A stretch of DNA of 64,000 nt, taken from the NCBI RefSeq assembly GCF_000378345.1, contig NZ_KB899544.1:558001-622000 (forward strand), in the 5' to 3' direction. The first letter of the stretch is position 1, and every line of letters starts with the position of its first letter. Shown here piece by piece: positions 1 to 9,783 of this stretch. The translations under genes were made by a program, and so were the position numbers. This DNA is from Hirschia maritima DSM 19733 (lineage in GTDB: Bacteria; Pseudomonadota; Alphaproteobacteria; Caulobacterales; Hyphomonadaceae). The notes beneath the pieces are model-generated. The model saw only the letters and a list, made by a program, of their open reading frames with translations. It had not been told where the DNA came from and did not search any database.

Positions 1-1598
1 GGATCGAACTCATCAGATGGTTTGTGGTAATCGTTGACGGTATAATCGGCCGCAAATTCAGCACCGGCATCGGTGCCTCCAACGACTAGATCTGATCCAC
101 CGGACGCATACAACATTGGCACACCTTTTTTCGCCAAGCTAATGTGATCAGAGCGATAAAAGTAACCAGCTTGAGGGTTCGAATCAGGGCTTATATATCT
201 TCCTTGGGTTTCCAAGATCGCTAGAAGTCTATCTTCCAGTTCTGAAGCGCCGGATCCAATTACTTCCATATTTTTGGAGAGCCCACGTGGGAATGCCGCA
301 TCCGTATTTATTCCTGAGACTATTTTATTTAGAGGAACAAGTGGGTTTTCAGCAAAATAGGCAGAACCTAGCAAGCCGCTTTCTTCAAGAGTGACAGCGA
401 CAAAAATAACTGATCTGTCTGGTTGCTCTTCGTTGGCGAATGCTTCGGCAACCTCTAGCATGAGACTGACGCCAGTTGCGTTGTCGATTGCGCCATTGTG
501 GATAGCATCTTCAGTTGCAAAATTCTTCTTTTCTCCGAGATGGTCCCAGTGCGCCATGTATAACATGTACTCATCGGGAGCTGTTTTTCCCTTTATAACT
601 CCCGCGATGTTTTGGCTGTTCTTCCGGTTAACAGTTTGAGTTATTGAACCTGAAGCTTGAATATCTGACATTGGGACTGCTTTAAAGCCGCGTGTGTATG
701 CGGATTTTTTCATGTCGGCGTAGTTTGTTCCCATGTGGGCAAATAGTTTCTCCCCCATTTCATTAGAGATCCATGCTTCCATCGGAACACGGTCCATGCC
801 GTCTGCAGTTCGCACAAGATCTGCTTGCTCTCCGGACCAAGATCCAGAAACAACGTTCCATCCATAAGAGGCTGGTGCTGTTTCATGAATAATGATCGCT
901 GCGTCGGCTCCTTGGCGAGCAGCTTCTTCAAATTTGTAAGTCCAACGACCATAATAGGTCATAGACTTTCCATTAAACAGATCGGGGTCTTCAGTTTCAT
1001 AGCCGGGATCATTGATCAAGATGACGGCTGTTTTCCCCGTCATGTCGACGCCTTCATAATCATTCCAACCGTATTCAGGTGCATTCACCCCATATCCAAC
1101 GAATACTAACTCAGAATCAGCAAAGTCAATTGGACCTTCAATTTGGCGTTTTGTCCAAAAAACGGTGTCAGTACCAGCTTCCAGAGCGTGGGTTTCATCT
1201 CCAATTTTTAGGGTTAGATTGGATTGTTCGAGGTCGACGGTTTGAGCGTTCATTTTCACATCTTGCGAATATGAGCCGTCAACTGCCGGCGCAAGGCCGA
1301 TCCGCGACATTTCATCTGCGATCCATTGTGCAGAGGCTTCACCTTCAATTGTACCAGGGGCGCGTCCTTTAAAAGTGTCAGATGCTAATATCTCAAGGCG
1401 TTGAGATAGGTCTTCAGCAGTTATGTTTGGACTAGTCCCTTTAGCCAAAGCGGGCATAACGAATTCAGAAATTTCTGTTTCTGGTTTAGGCGTAATAGCT
1501 TCTTTTTCTGAAACAGCTTGGCTATCATCTTGAGAACATGAAGCTAAGCTTGCTAGCAAAATAGTCGATATTACTGCGGTGAGGGTGTTTCTTGCCAT
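1..1598 (-). CDS. M28 family metallopeptidase lipoprotein with PA domain (3' end beyond window)
   Basis: The reverse strand reads open from ATG at 1598 to the window edge (532 codons, C-terminus missing). A lipoprotein signal peptide ends in LASLASC with the lipid Cys at residue 21, so the product is an exported, membrane-anchored enzyme. The middle carries a protease-associated (PA) type segment. The M28 zinc-peptidase core follows, with HWDH, the bridging Asp in GAIDNATG, the EESG glutamate pair, a later Asp in NTDA, and the last His in DYHKPSDE just before the edge. All expected metal ligands are therefore present. The family cleaves N-terminal residues from peptides; substrate unknown. 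It is divergent from the hydrolase lipoprotein at 1702. Confidence 0.9.
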   Translation of the reverse strand, partial: MARNTLTAVISTILLASLASCSQDDSQAVSEKEAITPKPETEISEFVMPALAKGTSPNITAEDLSQRLEILASDTFKGRAPGTIEGEASAQWIADEMSRIGLAPAVDGSYSQDVKMNAQTVDLEQSNLTLKIGDETHALEAGTDTVFWTKRQIEGPIDFADSELVFVGYGVNAPEYGWNDYEGVDMTGKTAVILINDPGYETEDPDLFNGKSMTYYGRWTYKFEEAARQGADAAIIIHETAPASYGWNVVSGSWSGEQADLVRTADGMDRVPMEAWISNEMGEKLFAHMGTNYADMKKSAYTRGFKAVPMSDIQASGSITQTVNRKNSQNIAGVIKGKTAPDEYMLYMAHWDHLGEKKNFATEDAIHNGAIDNATGVSLMLEVAEAFANEEQPDRSVIFVAVTLEESGLLGSAYFAENPLVPLNKIVSGINTDAAFPRGLSKNMEVIGSGASELEDRLLAILETQGRYISPDSNPQAGYFYRSDHISLAKKGVPMLYASGGSDLVVGGTDAGAEFAADYTVNDYHKPSDEFD

Positions 1599-1701
1599 GT
1601 AATTTTGCCCTTTGATTATTTTCAAGCAACTTTATACTGCAAATTCGGATGGGCAAGGGGTAAAAGTGCGTTATAATATAACGTTTAGTCGGTTGGAAAG
1701 T

Positions 1702-2712
1702 ATGCTAAATATCAAACAGGTGTTTGGAATTATCGTATTCGGATTTGCGGTTTCTTGTGCGCCTGTAGAACAAGGTAGATTGTCAGTGAGACAAGATTTT
1801 TCTTCTGAAATGATTGGTCGTTTTATTCCCGATGAGGAAGTCTTTGTTGCTCAAGATGGGGCTCGTTTAGGGCTATCCATATGGGAAGCTGAATCCGGAA
1901 ATCCTGAAATAGTGTTTTTAGGTGTGCACGGCATGAATGATTATGCTGGTGCGTTCCGGTGGTCTGCGCCGTATTGGGCAAAACAAGGAGTTACGACATA
2001 CGCCTATGACCAACGCGGATTCGGACGATCACCAAATTTTGGAATCTGGCCGAATGAAGATTTGATGCGAGAAGATTTGCGCGTTGCTAGCGCTGAAGTT
2101 AGGCGGCGTCATCCATCGGCAAAAATTGCGGTAATTGGAGTCAGTATGGGAGGGGCAGTTGCTATGACTGCATTTGCCTCAAATGATCGACCTGATGCGG
2201 ATGTTCTGATTTTATCTGGTCCGGGTTTGCGAGGGTGGGGAACTAATCCATTTTTATATAGGGTGAGTTTATGGCTTAGTTCTCACATAAGACCGTCGTG
2301 GATAGTGAAGCCCCCCAAATTCGTTACAAAAAAAATTACACCCACAGATCACACGGAAGTATTGTATACACATTGGGAAGATCCGTATTTTCAAAAAACG
2401 AATAGAATTGACAGTGTGTATGGCGTTGTTTCGGTTATGGAGGCCGCGCATAAAGCGGCGAATAAATTGAAACAGGACATACCAACATTATTCCTATACG
2501 GGGCGAAAGATCAGATCATTCCTGATAGTGGGGTAAAGCGTACCACACCGCGTTTGCCCCAACATGTGAAGACGGCCTACTATGAAAACGGTTATCACAT
2601 GCTTTTGAGAGACCATCAGCGCGAAGTTGTATTAGAAGATATTTTAGCTTTCGTAGATGATCCAACAAAAAAATTACCGTCAAATGCACCAGAATTACCT
2701 TGGAGAGACTGA
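1702..2712 (+). CDS. Alpha/beta hydrolase lipoprotein, monoacylglycerol-lipase/lysophospholipase-like
   Basis: 336 residues from ATG 1702, chosen because it opens directly on a lipoprotein signal (lipobox AVSC, Cys19) and has GGA five bases upstream; an in-frame ATG/ATT extension to 1612 would bury the signal. Catalytic features are the oxyanion GVHG near residue 75, nucleophile elbow GVSMGG (Ser148), the acid in LYGAKDQIIP and the His in GYHMLLRD. This is the PldB/monoglyceride-lipase branch of the fold, which hydrolyses mono-acyl lipids. Substrate and exact membrane are inferred. A lone gene, divergent from the M28 peptidase. Confidence 0.85.
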   Translation: MLNIKQVFGIIVFGFAVSCAPVEQGRLSVRQDFSSEMIGRFIPDEEVFVAQDGARLGLSIWEAESGNPEIVFLGVHGMNDYAGAFRWSAPYWAKQGVTTYAYDQRGFGRSPNFGIWPNEDLMREDLRVASAEVRRRHPSAKIAVIGVSMGGAVAMTAFASNDRPDADVLILSGPGLRGWGTNPFLYRVSLWLSSHIRPSWIVKPPKFVTKKITPTDHTEVLYTHWEDPYFQKTNRIDSVYGVVSVMEAAHKAANKLKQDIPTLFLYGAKDQIIPDSGVKRTTPRLPQHVKTAYYENGYHMLLRDHQREVVLEDILAFVDDPTKKLPSNAPELPWRD

Positions 2713-2840
2713 TTTTCTGCTGATTTTAGTGTTTTCTCATAGGTAAAGTGAAGAATTCGAACAATCGCAATATCCTAATATTAACCACACTGTTTTAGAT
2801 TACCTGCTGTGAGAATGTAATTTTAGATGGCAGAACTACC

Positions 2841-4055
2841 TTGGAACTCGTTGAGCAACTCAATGCTATTGCCGAACCTGAAGGCCGTGCGGAAATAAAA
2901 GCCCGTATCGGAGCCTGGTGGCATGGAAAAGAGTTTGATCGAGACGCCTATCTTCAGAGAGTCGAAGAAGAAGAGGCTGCTAAGGCTGCCATCCCGCCTA
3001 AAATCAAACCTCTTGATGACGGAAAAAAAGTAACTCCACCACCGCCACGTGTCGCCGCATTGGAGACTGTTTGGGGAAGAGGCCGGTTTATTCCCGGTGA
3101 TGGTGAACTGGATGCAATGCTTATTGAAGCAATGGGCCGCGTAAAAGGTCGCATCGGAAAAATTGGTTTATTGGGAGTGGATGCTGTTTCCGCAGATGTG
3201 TTGGCGCAGGCCGCAGGTGAGGCAGTTGAATTAGTTGAGTGGCGAGAGCCTTGTGTAAAGCGGTCATCAGAGCTGACTGAAAACGCTCGAGTTTCCAAAA
3301 CAGATTTGGATCGAATGAATCGTTTTGAGGATGGGTCATTGAAGTCAATGATTTCCATTGATGCATTGACATTTGTTGACCACAAAGCAGGGCTTTGTTC
3401 TCGCGTTTACCGTGCTTTGAGAGATGGTGGTCGTTGGGCTGTTGTCGATTATTCTGCAAATCCAGATTTTAATTCTCAGACTGCATTTGCGTCGGCCTGG
3501 GCCGAACCTCAATTGCTTCATGGAGAAAATTTGCAATCTACTTTAGAGACGACAGGCTTTAAACTTGTACGTCGAGTAGATGCAACGAGAGTTGTTATTG
3601 GAGCTGTAAAAGCTGCTTTTGCACGATTAGGGCCGGCCCTTGAAGATGTTGTCGCTGAGGGAATGGGCGGACGTGATGCTGCATTAATGTTGCAGGAAAT
3701 ATCATGGGAAGCAGTTGCTTGGCGAAAACGGTTGCAGGCTCTAGAGTCCGGTAGCTTGAGAGTTGATATTTGGATCGTTGAAAAGCCTGGAGCCATATCT
3801 GACGAGGTTCATGAAGAAACTCCTCCAGCCGCTTCAGCTGCTTCATTGGATGAAGAATTATTTTCCAAACCCGAGGCAAATGCACCTCAGCCCGAAAACA
3901 ACGAAGTCGTAGATGGTTTAATGAATTCGGCTTCGGGTGGTGATGATCCTTCTGAAGATGAAAGTTGGGATGTTGCCGGATCTGATGAAGGTGATGGTGA
4001 AGCAGATGCGGAAGAAGAATTGGACCAGAGCGCAGTGGATGACTTATTTGGGTAG
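2841..4055 (+). CDS. Degenerate SAM-methyltransferase-like protein with acidic C-terminal tail
   Basis: 404 residues. The middle (about 95-270) looks like a class I methyltransferase fold: a glycine-containing strand LLGVDAVSADVLAQ, then a SLKSMISIDALTF strand and a LRDGGRWAVVDYS strand, but the usual GxGxG SAM loop is not clear, so activity is doubtful. Residues about 320-404 are very rich in Asp/Glu and probably disordered. The only in-frame start I can find is TTG 2841 (stop at 2796 in frame); an ATG at 2827 is in another frame and soon hits a stop. Function unknown. Confidence 0.65.
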   Translation: MELVEQLNAIAEPEGRAEIKARIGAWWHGKEFDRDAYLQRVEEEEAAKAAIPPKIKPLDDGKKVTPPPPRVAALETVWGRGRFIPGDGELDAMLIEAMGRVKGRIGKIGLLGVDAVSADVLAQAAGEAVELVEWREPCVKRSSELTENARVSKTDLDRMNRFEDGSLKSMISIDALTFVDHKAGLCSRVYRALRDGGRWAVVDYSANPDFNSQTAFASAWAEPQLLHGENLQSTLETTGFKLVRRVDATRVVIGAVKAAFARLGPALEDVVAEGMGGRDAALMLQEISWEAVAWRKRLQALESGSLRVDIWIVEKPGAISDEVHEETPPAASAASLDEELFSKPEANAPQPENNEVVDGLMNSASGGDDPSEDESWDVAGSDEGDGEADAEEELDQSAVDDLFG

Positions 4056-4235
4056 TTGTTCTTTCTTGTTGATTTAAATTAGATTAAATTGCTCAATAAT
4101 GTTCAATTTATTGGAATTTTATTCCTTAATTGGCGCTTGAAATTTATCAAATCAACCCTTGCCTAGGAAAAGTAATTTAGCGTATCAATCATGCAAATAT
4201 TCGCCTGATTGGCTGTTTCTATTCTGGAGTAGGAA

Positions 4236-5279
4236 ATGTTTGATACAGCAGCTTTTGCTGACCACGAAAGTGTTCATTTGTTTCACGATAAAGCAACGGG
4301 TCTTCGCGCTATTGTTGCCATTCATTCAACTGCTCTTGGGCCGGCTGCGGGTGGATGTCGTATGTGGAATTACGTTGATGGCGAAGAAGCCATGCGTGAC
4401 GCCCTTCGTCTTTCCGAGGGGATGAGTTATAAAAACGCGATTGCTGACTTACCTCTTGGCGGCGGTAAAGGCGTTATCTGGGGAGATAGCAAAACTCAGA
4501 AATCTCCCGAATTGTTCCGTGCTTTTGGACAAGCTGTTGATAGTCTGAATGGAAAATACTGGACAGCGGAAGATGTCGGCATTTCTCCTGATGATATGAA
4601 ATATGTAGCGGAGCAAACTCGTTTCGTCGCAGGGCTGAACGATGGAGAAGCTGCATCGGGTGATCCTTCACCGGTCACTGCCTTGGGGGTTTTTAAAGGA
4701 ATTGAAGCAACTGCCATGCGCGCTCTAAATGCCGACAGTCTTGATGGTGTTCGAGTTGCGGTTCAGGGTGTCGGTCATGTAGGTGGCTATGTGTGTAGTT
4801 ATTTAGCTAAAGCTGGTGCTCATTTAACGATTACAGATATTAATCAGGAAAGTCTCAAGCTCATTTCTGAGCAAACAGGTGCTACGATTGTGGCTCCCGA
4901 TGAAATCTATGACATTGATGCCGATGTGTTTTCGCCGAATGCGCTCGGGGCTGTTATCAATGATGATACATTGTCTCGACTTAAGGTGAAAGCCATTGCC
5001 GGTGGAGCGAACAACCAATTGGCTACGGCAGATATGGGAGAGAAGGTGCGCCAGCAGGGGATTCTATATGCACCAGACTTTGTCATAAATGGTGGCGGGA
5101 TTATCAATGTAGCATCAGAGATTTCCGGTGTTTTCAGTACGCCTTGGGTTGAGTCTAAAGTTGAAACACTTACGGAAACACTAGGGCAGATTTTGGACCA
5201 ATCTCTCAAAGAAAACCGTCCGTCGAGCGATATTGCATTGGAAATTGCAAAGCAACGCATTGAAGCGGCTAAGAACTAA
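4236..5279 (+). CDS. Leucine/branched-chain-type amino-acid dehydrogenase
   Basis: 347 residues, the normal length for the leucine/valine/phenylalanine dehydrogenase group. These enzymes oxidatively deaminate an amino acid to its 2-oxo acid with NAD, in the cytoplasm. The N-terminal domain has GPAAGGCRMW and the two active-site lysines at K66 (MSYKNA) and K78 (LGGGKG), matching the spacing in leucine dehydrogenase. The Rossmann motif GVGHVGG lies near residue 175. Preceded by GGAG before ATG 4236. A strong terminator follows at 5308. Whether leucine, valine or another substrate is preferred cannot be read from the sequence. Confidence 0.88.
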   Translation: MFDTAAFADHESVHLFHDKATGLRAIVAIHSTALGPAAGGCRMWNYVDGEEAMRDALRLSEGMSYKNAIADLPLGGGKGVIWGDSKTQKSPELFRAFGQAVDSLNGKYWTAEDVGISPDDMKYVAEQTRFVAGLNDGEAASGDPSPVTALGVFKGIEATAMRALNADSLDGVRVAVQGVGHVGGYVCSYLAKAGAHLTITDINQESLKLISEQTGATIVAPDEIYDIDADVFSPNALGAVINDDTLSRLKVKAIAGGANNQLATADMGEKVRQQGILYAPDFVINGGGIINVASEISGVFSTPWVESKVETLTETLGQILDQSLKENRPSSDIALEIAKQRIEAAKN

Positions 5280-5307
5280 TACTTCTTTCTTTCAGTATAA
5301 ATGAATA

Positions 5308-5346
5308 AGCCGACCAGTACATATACAGTATTGGTCGGCTTTTTTA
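5308..5346 (+). terminator. Rho-independent terminator after the dehydrogenase
   Basis: Perfect 9-bp stem AGCCGACCA (5308-5316) / TGGTCGGCT (5332-5340), with a T run to 5345. Confidence 0.9.
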
Positions 5347-5529
5347 TTTGTGTTTTGGGTGGTGTGTTTTTAGGGCTAAAAAAATTAGCCTAAAAAGGGA
5401 ATTTGGCTTGGTTGTTGCATCTCTAACGATTATTGTCTGGATACGGAGAAAAATAACTCCTATCCTTCATCAACTCGCTTTTTAGGGTTTGATGGGGTGA
5501 CATAAGTAAAAGTAGAGTACCTGGGGAAT

Positions 5530-5793
5530 ATGATGACCGACGTCGTGGTTAAATTAGAAGGTGAAGAAGCTGGAGACAGTATGCGTCTAGCTTTGGCTAT
5601 GGACGCATTTGCAAAATGGGTTGAAGAGACTGATGACCTTAATGATGCGTCTGAAGCTATAGACTTTATGATGACGACTGAGCACACGGGTAGTTGTTTG
5701 CGTCGCAAGCTGACATTCCATGATCGATCACATGCCGCCAAGTTTTTGGTTTTTTGGAGATCTCAGAGGACGGTTACAGATCAAGTTGCCTGA
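5530..5793 (+). CDS. Small hypothetical protein (87 aa)
   Basis: Open frame from ATG 5530 preceded by GGGGAAT at a workable distance; a second ATG follows immediately. Cytoplasmic-looking, with an acidic N-terminal half, no membrane segment and no motif I recognise. It stands alone between a terminator and thiO. The good ribosome site favours a real gene, but I cannot assign a family. Confidence 0.5.
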   Translation: MMTDVVVKLEGEEAGDSMRLALAMDAFAKWVEETDDLNDASEAIDFMMTTEHTGSCLRRKLTFHDRSHAAKFLVFWRSQRTVTDQVA

Positions 5794-5896
5794 TTTCAGT
5801 GTGATTTGTGAATTGTGATCATTTTTTTCTGTAAAAATGTACAGCTAACAGGCGAATTGGGATGAAAGATTGAGCTGATGAGGCTATATCAATCTC

Positions 5897-7081
5897 ATGA
5901 CCTTCATTAATTCAAAGCAAATATTCAAAAAACGTGTCCTTGTGGTTGGAGCAGGGTTGGTTGGTATGACAACGGCCCTACGATTGGCGCAATCTGGTGT
6001 GCAAGTTGTGTTAGTTGACCGGGCAAAGCCAGCTACCGGAGCGAGCTGGGCTGCGGCGGGTATGTTAGCTCCTGCGTTTGAGGCTGCTGACGAACCAAGT
6101 GCTCATGAAAATTTATTTGAATTATGCTTGGCGGGTGCGGATGCATGGCGAGGCTTTGCCCCATGGTTACAAGCCTATTCTGATACTTCTTTGGACTATT
6201 TTGGGATGGGCGCATTTGCTTGTGCGATAAATGAACCTCAAGAAAATAGATTAGATGTTTTAGAAGCTGCTTGCATTTCACGAAATCTGCCCTGTCGCAG
6301 ATTATCCGGCAATAAAGCGAGGAAACTGGATGCTTCACTTTCGCAAGATGTAAGAAGTGTACTTCTATTGCCGACTGACCAACAGATAGATAATTGGGCG
6401 GTTATCGGTGCATTAATGGCGGCATTGGCTGAAGCTGGTGTTCAAGTTATTCCAGACATTAAAATCACGGAAATCAATCGCATCAAGAGCAAGTGGGAAA
6501 TTGCTGCATTGGGGCTTTTTGACAATGTTATTTGGACCGCAGGTGTCAATTCTGGAGACGAAATAAGCATTGATGGGCAGCCTGCGCAATTGCTTCGAGA
6601 AGGAGTCATCATTCCTGTAAAAGGACAGATGTTGGCGCTGGATCCTATAGAGGGGGCTCCCAAGCAGGTTTTACGTTTTGGCAATGGGTACATTGCGCCC
6701 AAATCAACACGCGTAATCGTTGGTGCTACTTCCGAATGGGAAGTAGCTGATAAGGCGGTTGTTGATAGTGATATTGAAGAGCTATTGAAAAACGCTTCGC
6801 AAATATGTCCAGTATTACAGGATGCTGAAATCAAAATGACATGGGCAGGTGTTCGTCCAGGAACTTCCGATCATGCCCCTGTGATTGGATGGAGTAATTA
6901 CGACGGCATAGCTGTGGCGGCAGGGCATTATCGCAATGGAATACTGTTGGCTCCACTGACTGCAGACATATTGACCCGCTTGATTATGGAAGAAGAATTG
7001 ACACCTTTAGAAAAAGGTTTCGAACTTGCTCGCTTTAATGAAGGCGGAATGGCAACAAAAACAACAGAGACTGTAGAATAG
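5897..7081 (+). CDS. thiO: FAD-dependent glycine oxidase-like (ThiO family)
   Basis: 394 residues. The N-terminal dinucleotide-binding motif VLVVGAGLVGMTTALRLA is followed by the ASWAAAGMLAP segment typical of ThiO, and near the C-terminus by WAGVRPGTSDHAPVIG and AAGHYRNGILLAP, the FAD-contacting regions of the DAO family. ThiO oxidises glycine to the imine used for the thiazole ring of thiamine. No other thi gene is beside it, so thiamine function rests on motif similarity; another D-amino-acid oxidase relative is possible. It ends three bases from the convergent response-regulator gene. Confidence 0.7.
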   Translation: MTFINSKQIFKKRVLVVGAGLVGMTTALRLAQSGVQVVLVDRAKPATGASWAAAGMLAPAFEAADEPSAHENLFELCLAGADAWRGFAPWLQAYSDTSLDYFGMGAFACAINEPQENRLDVLEAACISRNLPCRRLSGNKARKLDASLSQDVRSVLLLPTDQQIDNWAVIGALMAALAEAGVQVIPDIKITEINRIKSKWEIAALGLFDNVIWTAGVNSGDEISIDGQPAQLLREGVIIPVKGQMLALDPIEGAPKQVLRFGNGYIAPKSTRVIVGATSEWEVADKAVVDSDIEELLKNASQICPVLQDAEIKMTWAGVRPGTSDHAPVIGWSNYDGIAVAAGHYRNGILLAPLTADILTRLIMEEELTPLEKGFELARFNEGGMATKTTETVE

Positions 7082-7083
7082 CT

Positions 7084-7575
7084 TTAGATAAAAGCCGACT
7101 CTCTTCTGTCCCGTCCTTTATAGGATGGATCGTTAACTCGTCTTCTGTCTGGGCCAAAATACGTTGGTGTTTTGAGAAACTTCCGTCTGTGATTCACCAC
7201 TGCAACTATGCGTTTCCAGATGGCATCGGGGCGAACGGGTTTGGTAAGAATCTCATCTGCCCCCGCGTTTACTAGCTGAAATATACAAGATCTGCGTGTA
7301 TCGGCAGTGCAAACAATAATGGGAAGCATTGTATTTGAGCTATCTTCAGCTCGCCGTATCATGGCTATAAGTTCAGTACCCAGAATATCGGGCATCACAA
7401 CATCAACGACTGCTATATCGATTTGTTGATCTCGCAAAATTTCAAGAGCCGAAGCGGCATCATGGGCTTGAATGACTCTTGAGACGCCAAACCCTTTTAG
7501 GACCGTTAGCCATATGTGGCGCATATTCTGATGGTCGTCTACGACCAATACGGTGACATTTCTTAGATCACCCAT
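7084..7575 (-). CDS. CheY-like response regulator with basic C-terminal tail
   Basis: 163 residues. Receiver domain 1-130 with acidic pocket D13/D14, phospho-acceptor D58 (VVDVVMPD), T90 and K112 (LTKP). There is no DNA-binding output domain. Instead a ~35-residue tail carries two basic DRRR/DRR motifs (GPDRRR, GRDRR). Single-domain regulators of this type relay phosphate or act through protein contacts. A His-phosphotransfer protein is encoded at 10626-11150 and could be a partner, but this is inference. Confidence 0.85.
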   Translation of the reverse strand: MGDLRNVTVLVVDDHQNMRHIWLTVLKGFGVSRVIQAHDAASALEILRDQQIDIAVVDVVMPDILGTELIAMIRRAEDSSNTMLPIIVCTADTRRSCIFQLVNAGADEILTKPVRPDAIWKRIVAVVNHRRKFLKTPTYFGPDRRRVNDPSYKGRDRRESAFI

Positions 7576-7757
7576 CTCTTCTGCCTCTCATCTTCTCAGC
7601 CAGTGTTTTAATATGAGTTTGCTTGAATTTAAAAGAGGGGCAGCATGTATTTCCATTACAAATTGCCAATGAAGTTTGGTTGCTATGTTGTTGGGTGTTA
7701 ACGAAAGATTGACGATGCCTGTTTAATTGTATTCGAAAGTTGAAGGGTATGTTTGTT

Positions 7758-8549
7758 ATGGATACGCACTCGCGACCAATTCTACAAAATTCGCAATTGG
7801 CTTCAAATAGCGATCCTCGTCAGGCTATTCGGAATGCTGCAAGAGAGACGGGCGTAGACTTTGGATATCTGCTCAAGACAGCTCAGCGTGAGTCTGGAAT
7901 GGATCCAACGGCAAAAGCTGCAACATCTTCAGCGACAGGGTTGTTTCAATTCACCGATAGCACATGGTTGAGCATGGTTGATCGCTATGGTGAAAAACAC
8001 GGAATACCGGTAAATGATGGACAACTTTCCAAAACTGAGTTGTTGTCTAAGAGAGAAGACCCTGCGTTGGCGGCTTTAATGGCTGGCGAATTGGCAAATG
8101 AAAATGCAACCATATTAGCAAGAGGCATAGGTCGCGATCCATCTGGAAAAGAGTTATATATTGCTCACTTTCTGGGGCCCAAAGGGGCGGTGGATTTAAT
8201 CAATGCGGTTAAGAGCGGGCCTAATCAATCGGCTAGCGAAATGTTTCCTGCGGCTGCAAAGGCTAATCCCTCCATTTTTAACGACGGTTCCGGGCGGCCA
8301 AGAACGATATCAGCAGTGTATTCAAATCTAATTGGAAAGCATGGTTCAAATGTTGGTGAAAATGTCGGAAAATTCAAAAATGCTGTGATGGATTACGCTC
8401 CGGTTTCGCCTGCAAGCAGCTTAAGAATTGGCGCTGAATTGAGTGCAGGTATGGTGATGACGCTATTAGATTTGCAGCAAAAACACCTCGAAAACACAGA
8501 AAACCAGCAAAAAGTAGCCGATCAGGTGTCGAAAACACTAAAGGCTTAA
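7758..8549 (+). CDS. Lytic transglycosylase (SLT domain) protein
   Basis: About 263 residues from ATG 7758. GAAGGG lies 11 bases upstream; TTG 7740 and ATG 7749 are alternative in-frame starts. The soluble lytic transglycosylase core is in the first half: AQRESGMDP contains the catalytic Glu, followed by ATGLFQFT and later ELYIAHFLGP. The enzyme cleaves peptidoglycan glycan strands with formation of 1,6-anhydro ends. No clear signal peptide, like small flagellum-associated transglycosylases of alphaproteobacteria that open the wall for appendages; no flagellar gene is nearby. DUF2336 gene follows on the same strand. Confidence 0.8.
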   Translation: MDTHSRPILQNSQLASNSDPRQAIRNAARETGVDFGYLLKTAQRESGMDPTAKAATSSATGLFQFTDSTWLSMVDRYGEKHGIPVNDGQLSKTELLSKREDPALAALMAGELANENATILARGIGRDPSGKELYIAHFLGPKGAVDLINAVKSGPNQSASEMFPAAAKANPSIFNDGSGRPRTISAVYSNLIGKHGSNVGENVGKFKNAVMDYAPVSPASSLRIGAELSAGMVMTLLDLQQKHLENTENQQKVADQVSKTLKA

Positions 8550-8633
8550 AAGCTTCGTTAACGATAAAAGTTCAAACTGTTAGGGCGCTTAATGAAGTTT
8601 GTAGAAGCGCGATTTTGATACAGGTATTATACT

Positions 8634-9782
8634 ATGTCCGTCGCAACAATGCGTTCCAACCTAACTCAAGATGATATTCGCCGCCTCGTTAAAGGAGCGA
8701 CACCTGAAGCTCGCGCCAACGCGGCTCACAAAATTTGTCGACGGATAGATACAGCCAAACTCTCACCAAAAGATCGAGAGAATGCTGATCAAATTATGAG
8801 AATTCTTGCAGAAGATGCTGCTGCCTTAGTGCGACGTACACTGGCAGTTACCTTGCGTTCTTCTCCAAACTTGCCACCTGATCTTGCCGTAAGATTATGT
8901 CGTGACATTGAAAGTGTTGCGACGCCTATTTTGAAGCATTCTCCGAAACTCTCAGAAGATGATCTGATTGAGTTATTGTTAGCTTCTTCACCCGAAAAAC
9001 AGGTTGCTATCGCAGAAAGAGACACTGTTCCAGAATCAGTTGTTGAAGTTATAGCTGAACACGGAAACAAAGAGGCTGTTGAAGCGGCTGCCTTAAATGA
9101 AGGGGCTAGCTTTAGTGATCGCGCTTACGATACAACATTGACGCGATTTGAAGAAGATGACGACATCAAAGGCGCGATTATTTCGCGTGATACAATTCCT
9201 ATTCACATCGCGGAAAAAATGGTTTCGCTTGTATCTGGTGAATTGTTTGATCGTTTAGTTAATGATCATGAGCTACCTCCACAATTGGCAATTGAGATTG
9301 CATCAGGCGCACGTGAACGAGCAACGCTAGATCTTGTTGAGCAGGCAGGGAAAACATCTGATCCGGGTAAGTTTGTTCAACAACTAAACCTGAGCGGACG
9401 GATGACTCCTTCATTGATTATGAGGGCGATGTGTTTGGGTCACATGAACTTTGTGGAATGGGCTTTTGCAGAATTAGCGGGAGTTCCACATTCTAAAGCA
9501 TGGTTGATGATCCATGATGCGGGAAATCTGGGATTGAAGACCATTTTTGAGCGAGCTGGTTTGCCCAATGGCATGTTTCCAGCTTTCAAATTAGCTATCG
9601 AAGTTTTCCATGAAAATCCAATGGATGGCGGAGAAGCTGATTTAATTCGATTCCGCAAACGTATGACTGAGCGGGTGCTGACGCAATTCCAAGCTATTCC
9701 TCGGGCGGATTTAGAGTATCTTTTGGAGAAACTCGATGCGTTGGATGAGCAACAGCAAGAAAGTACGCAAAGACGTGCTTAG
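8634..9782 (+). CDS. DUF2336 domain protein
   Basis: 382 residues, almost entirely alpha-helical with HEAT-like repeats (for example SPEKQVAIAERDTVPESVV and DDDIKGAIISRDTIPIHIA). This is the pattern of the DUF2336 family, which is common in alphaproteobacteria and often lies beside signalling genes. Function unknown. Start ATG 8634 fits the conserved N-terminus. It ends one base before the convergent EAL-like gene. Confidence 0.8.
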   Translation: MSVATMRSNLTQDDIRRLVKGATPEARANAAHKICRRIDTAKLSPKDRENADQIMRILAEDAAALVRRTLAVTLRSSPNLPPDLAVRLCRDIESVATPILKHSPKLSEDDLIELLLASSPEKQVAIAERDTVPESVVEVIAEHGNKEAVEAAALNEGASFSDRAYDTTLTRFEEDDDIKGAIISRDTIPIHIAEKMVSLVSGELFDRLVNDHELPPQLAIEIASGARERATLDLVEQAGKTSDPGKFVQQLNLSGRMTPSLIMRAMCLGHMNFVEWAFAELAGVPHSKAWLMIHDAGNLGLKTIFERAGLPNGMFPAFKLAIEVFHENPMDGGEADLIRFRKRMTERVLTQFQAIPRADLEYLLEKLDALDEQQQESTQRRA

Positions 9783-9783
9783 T

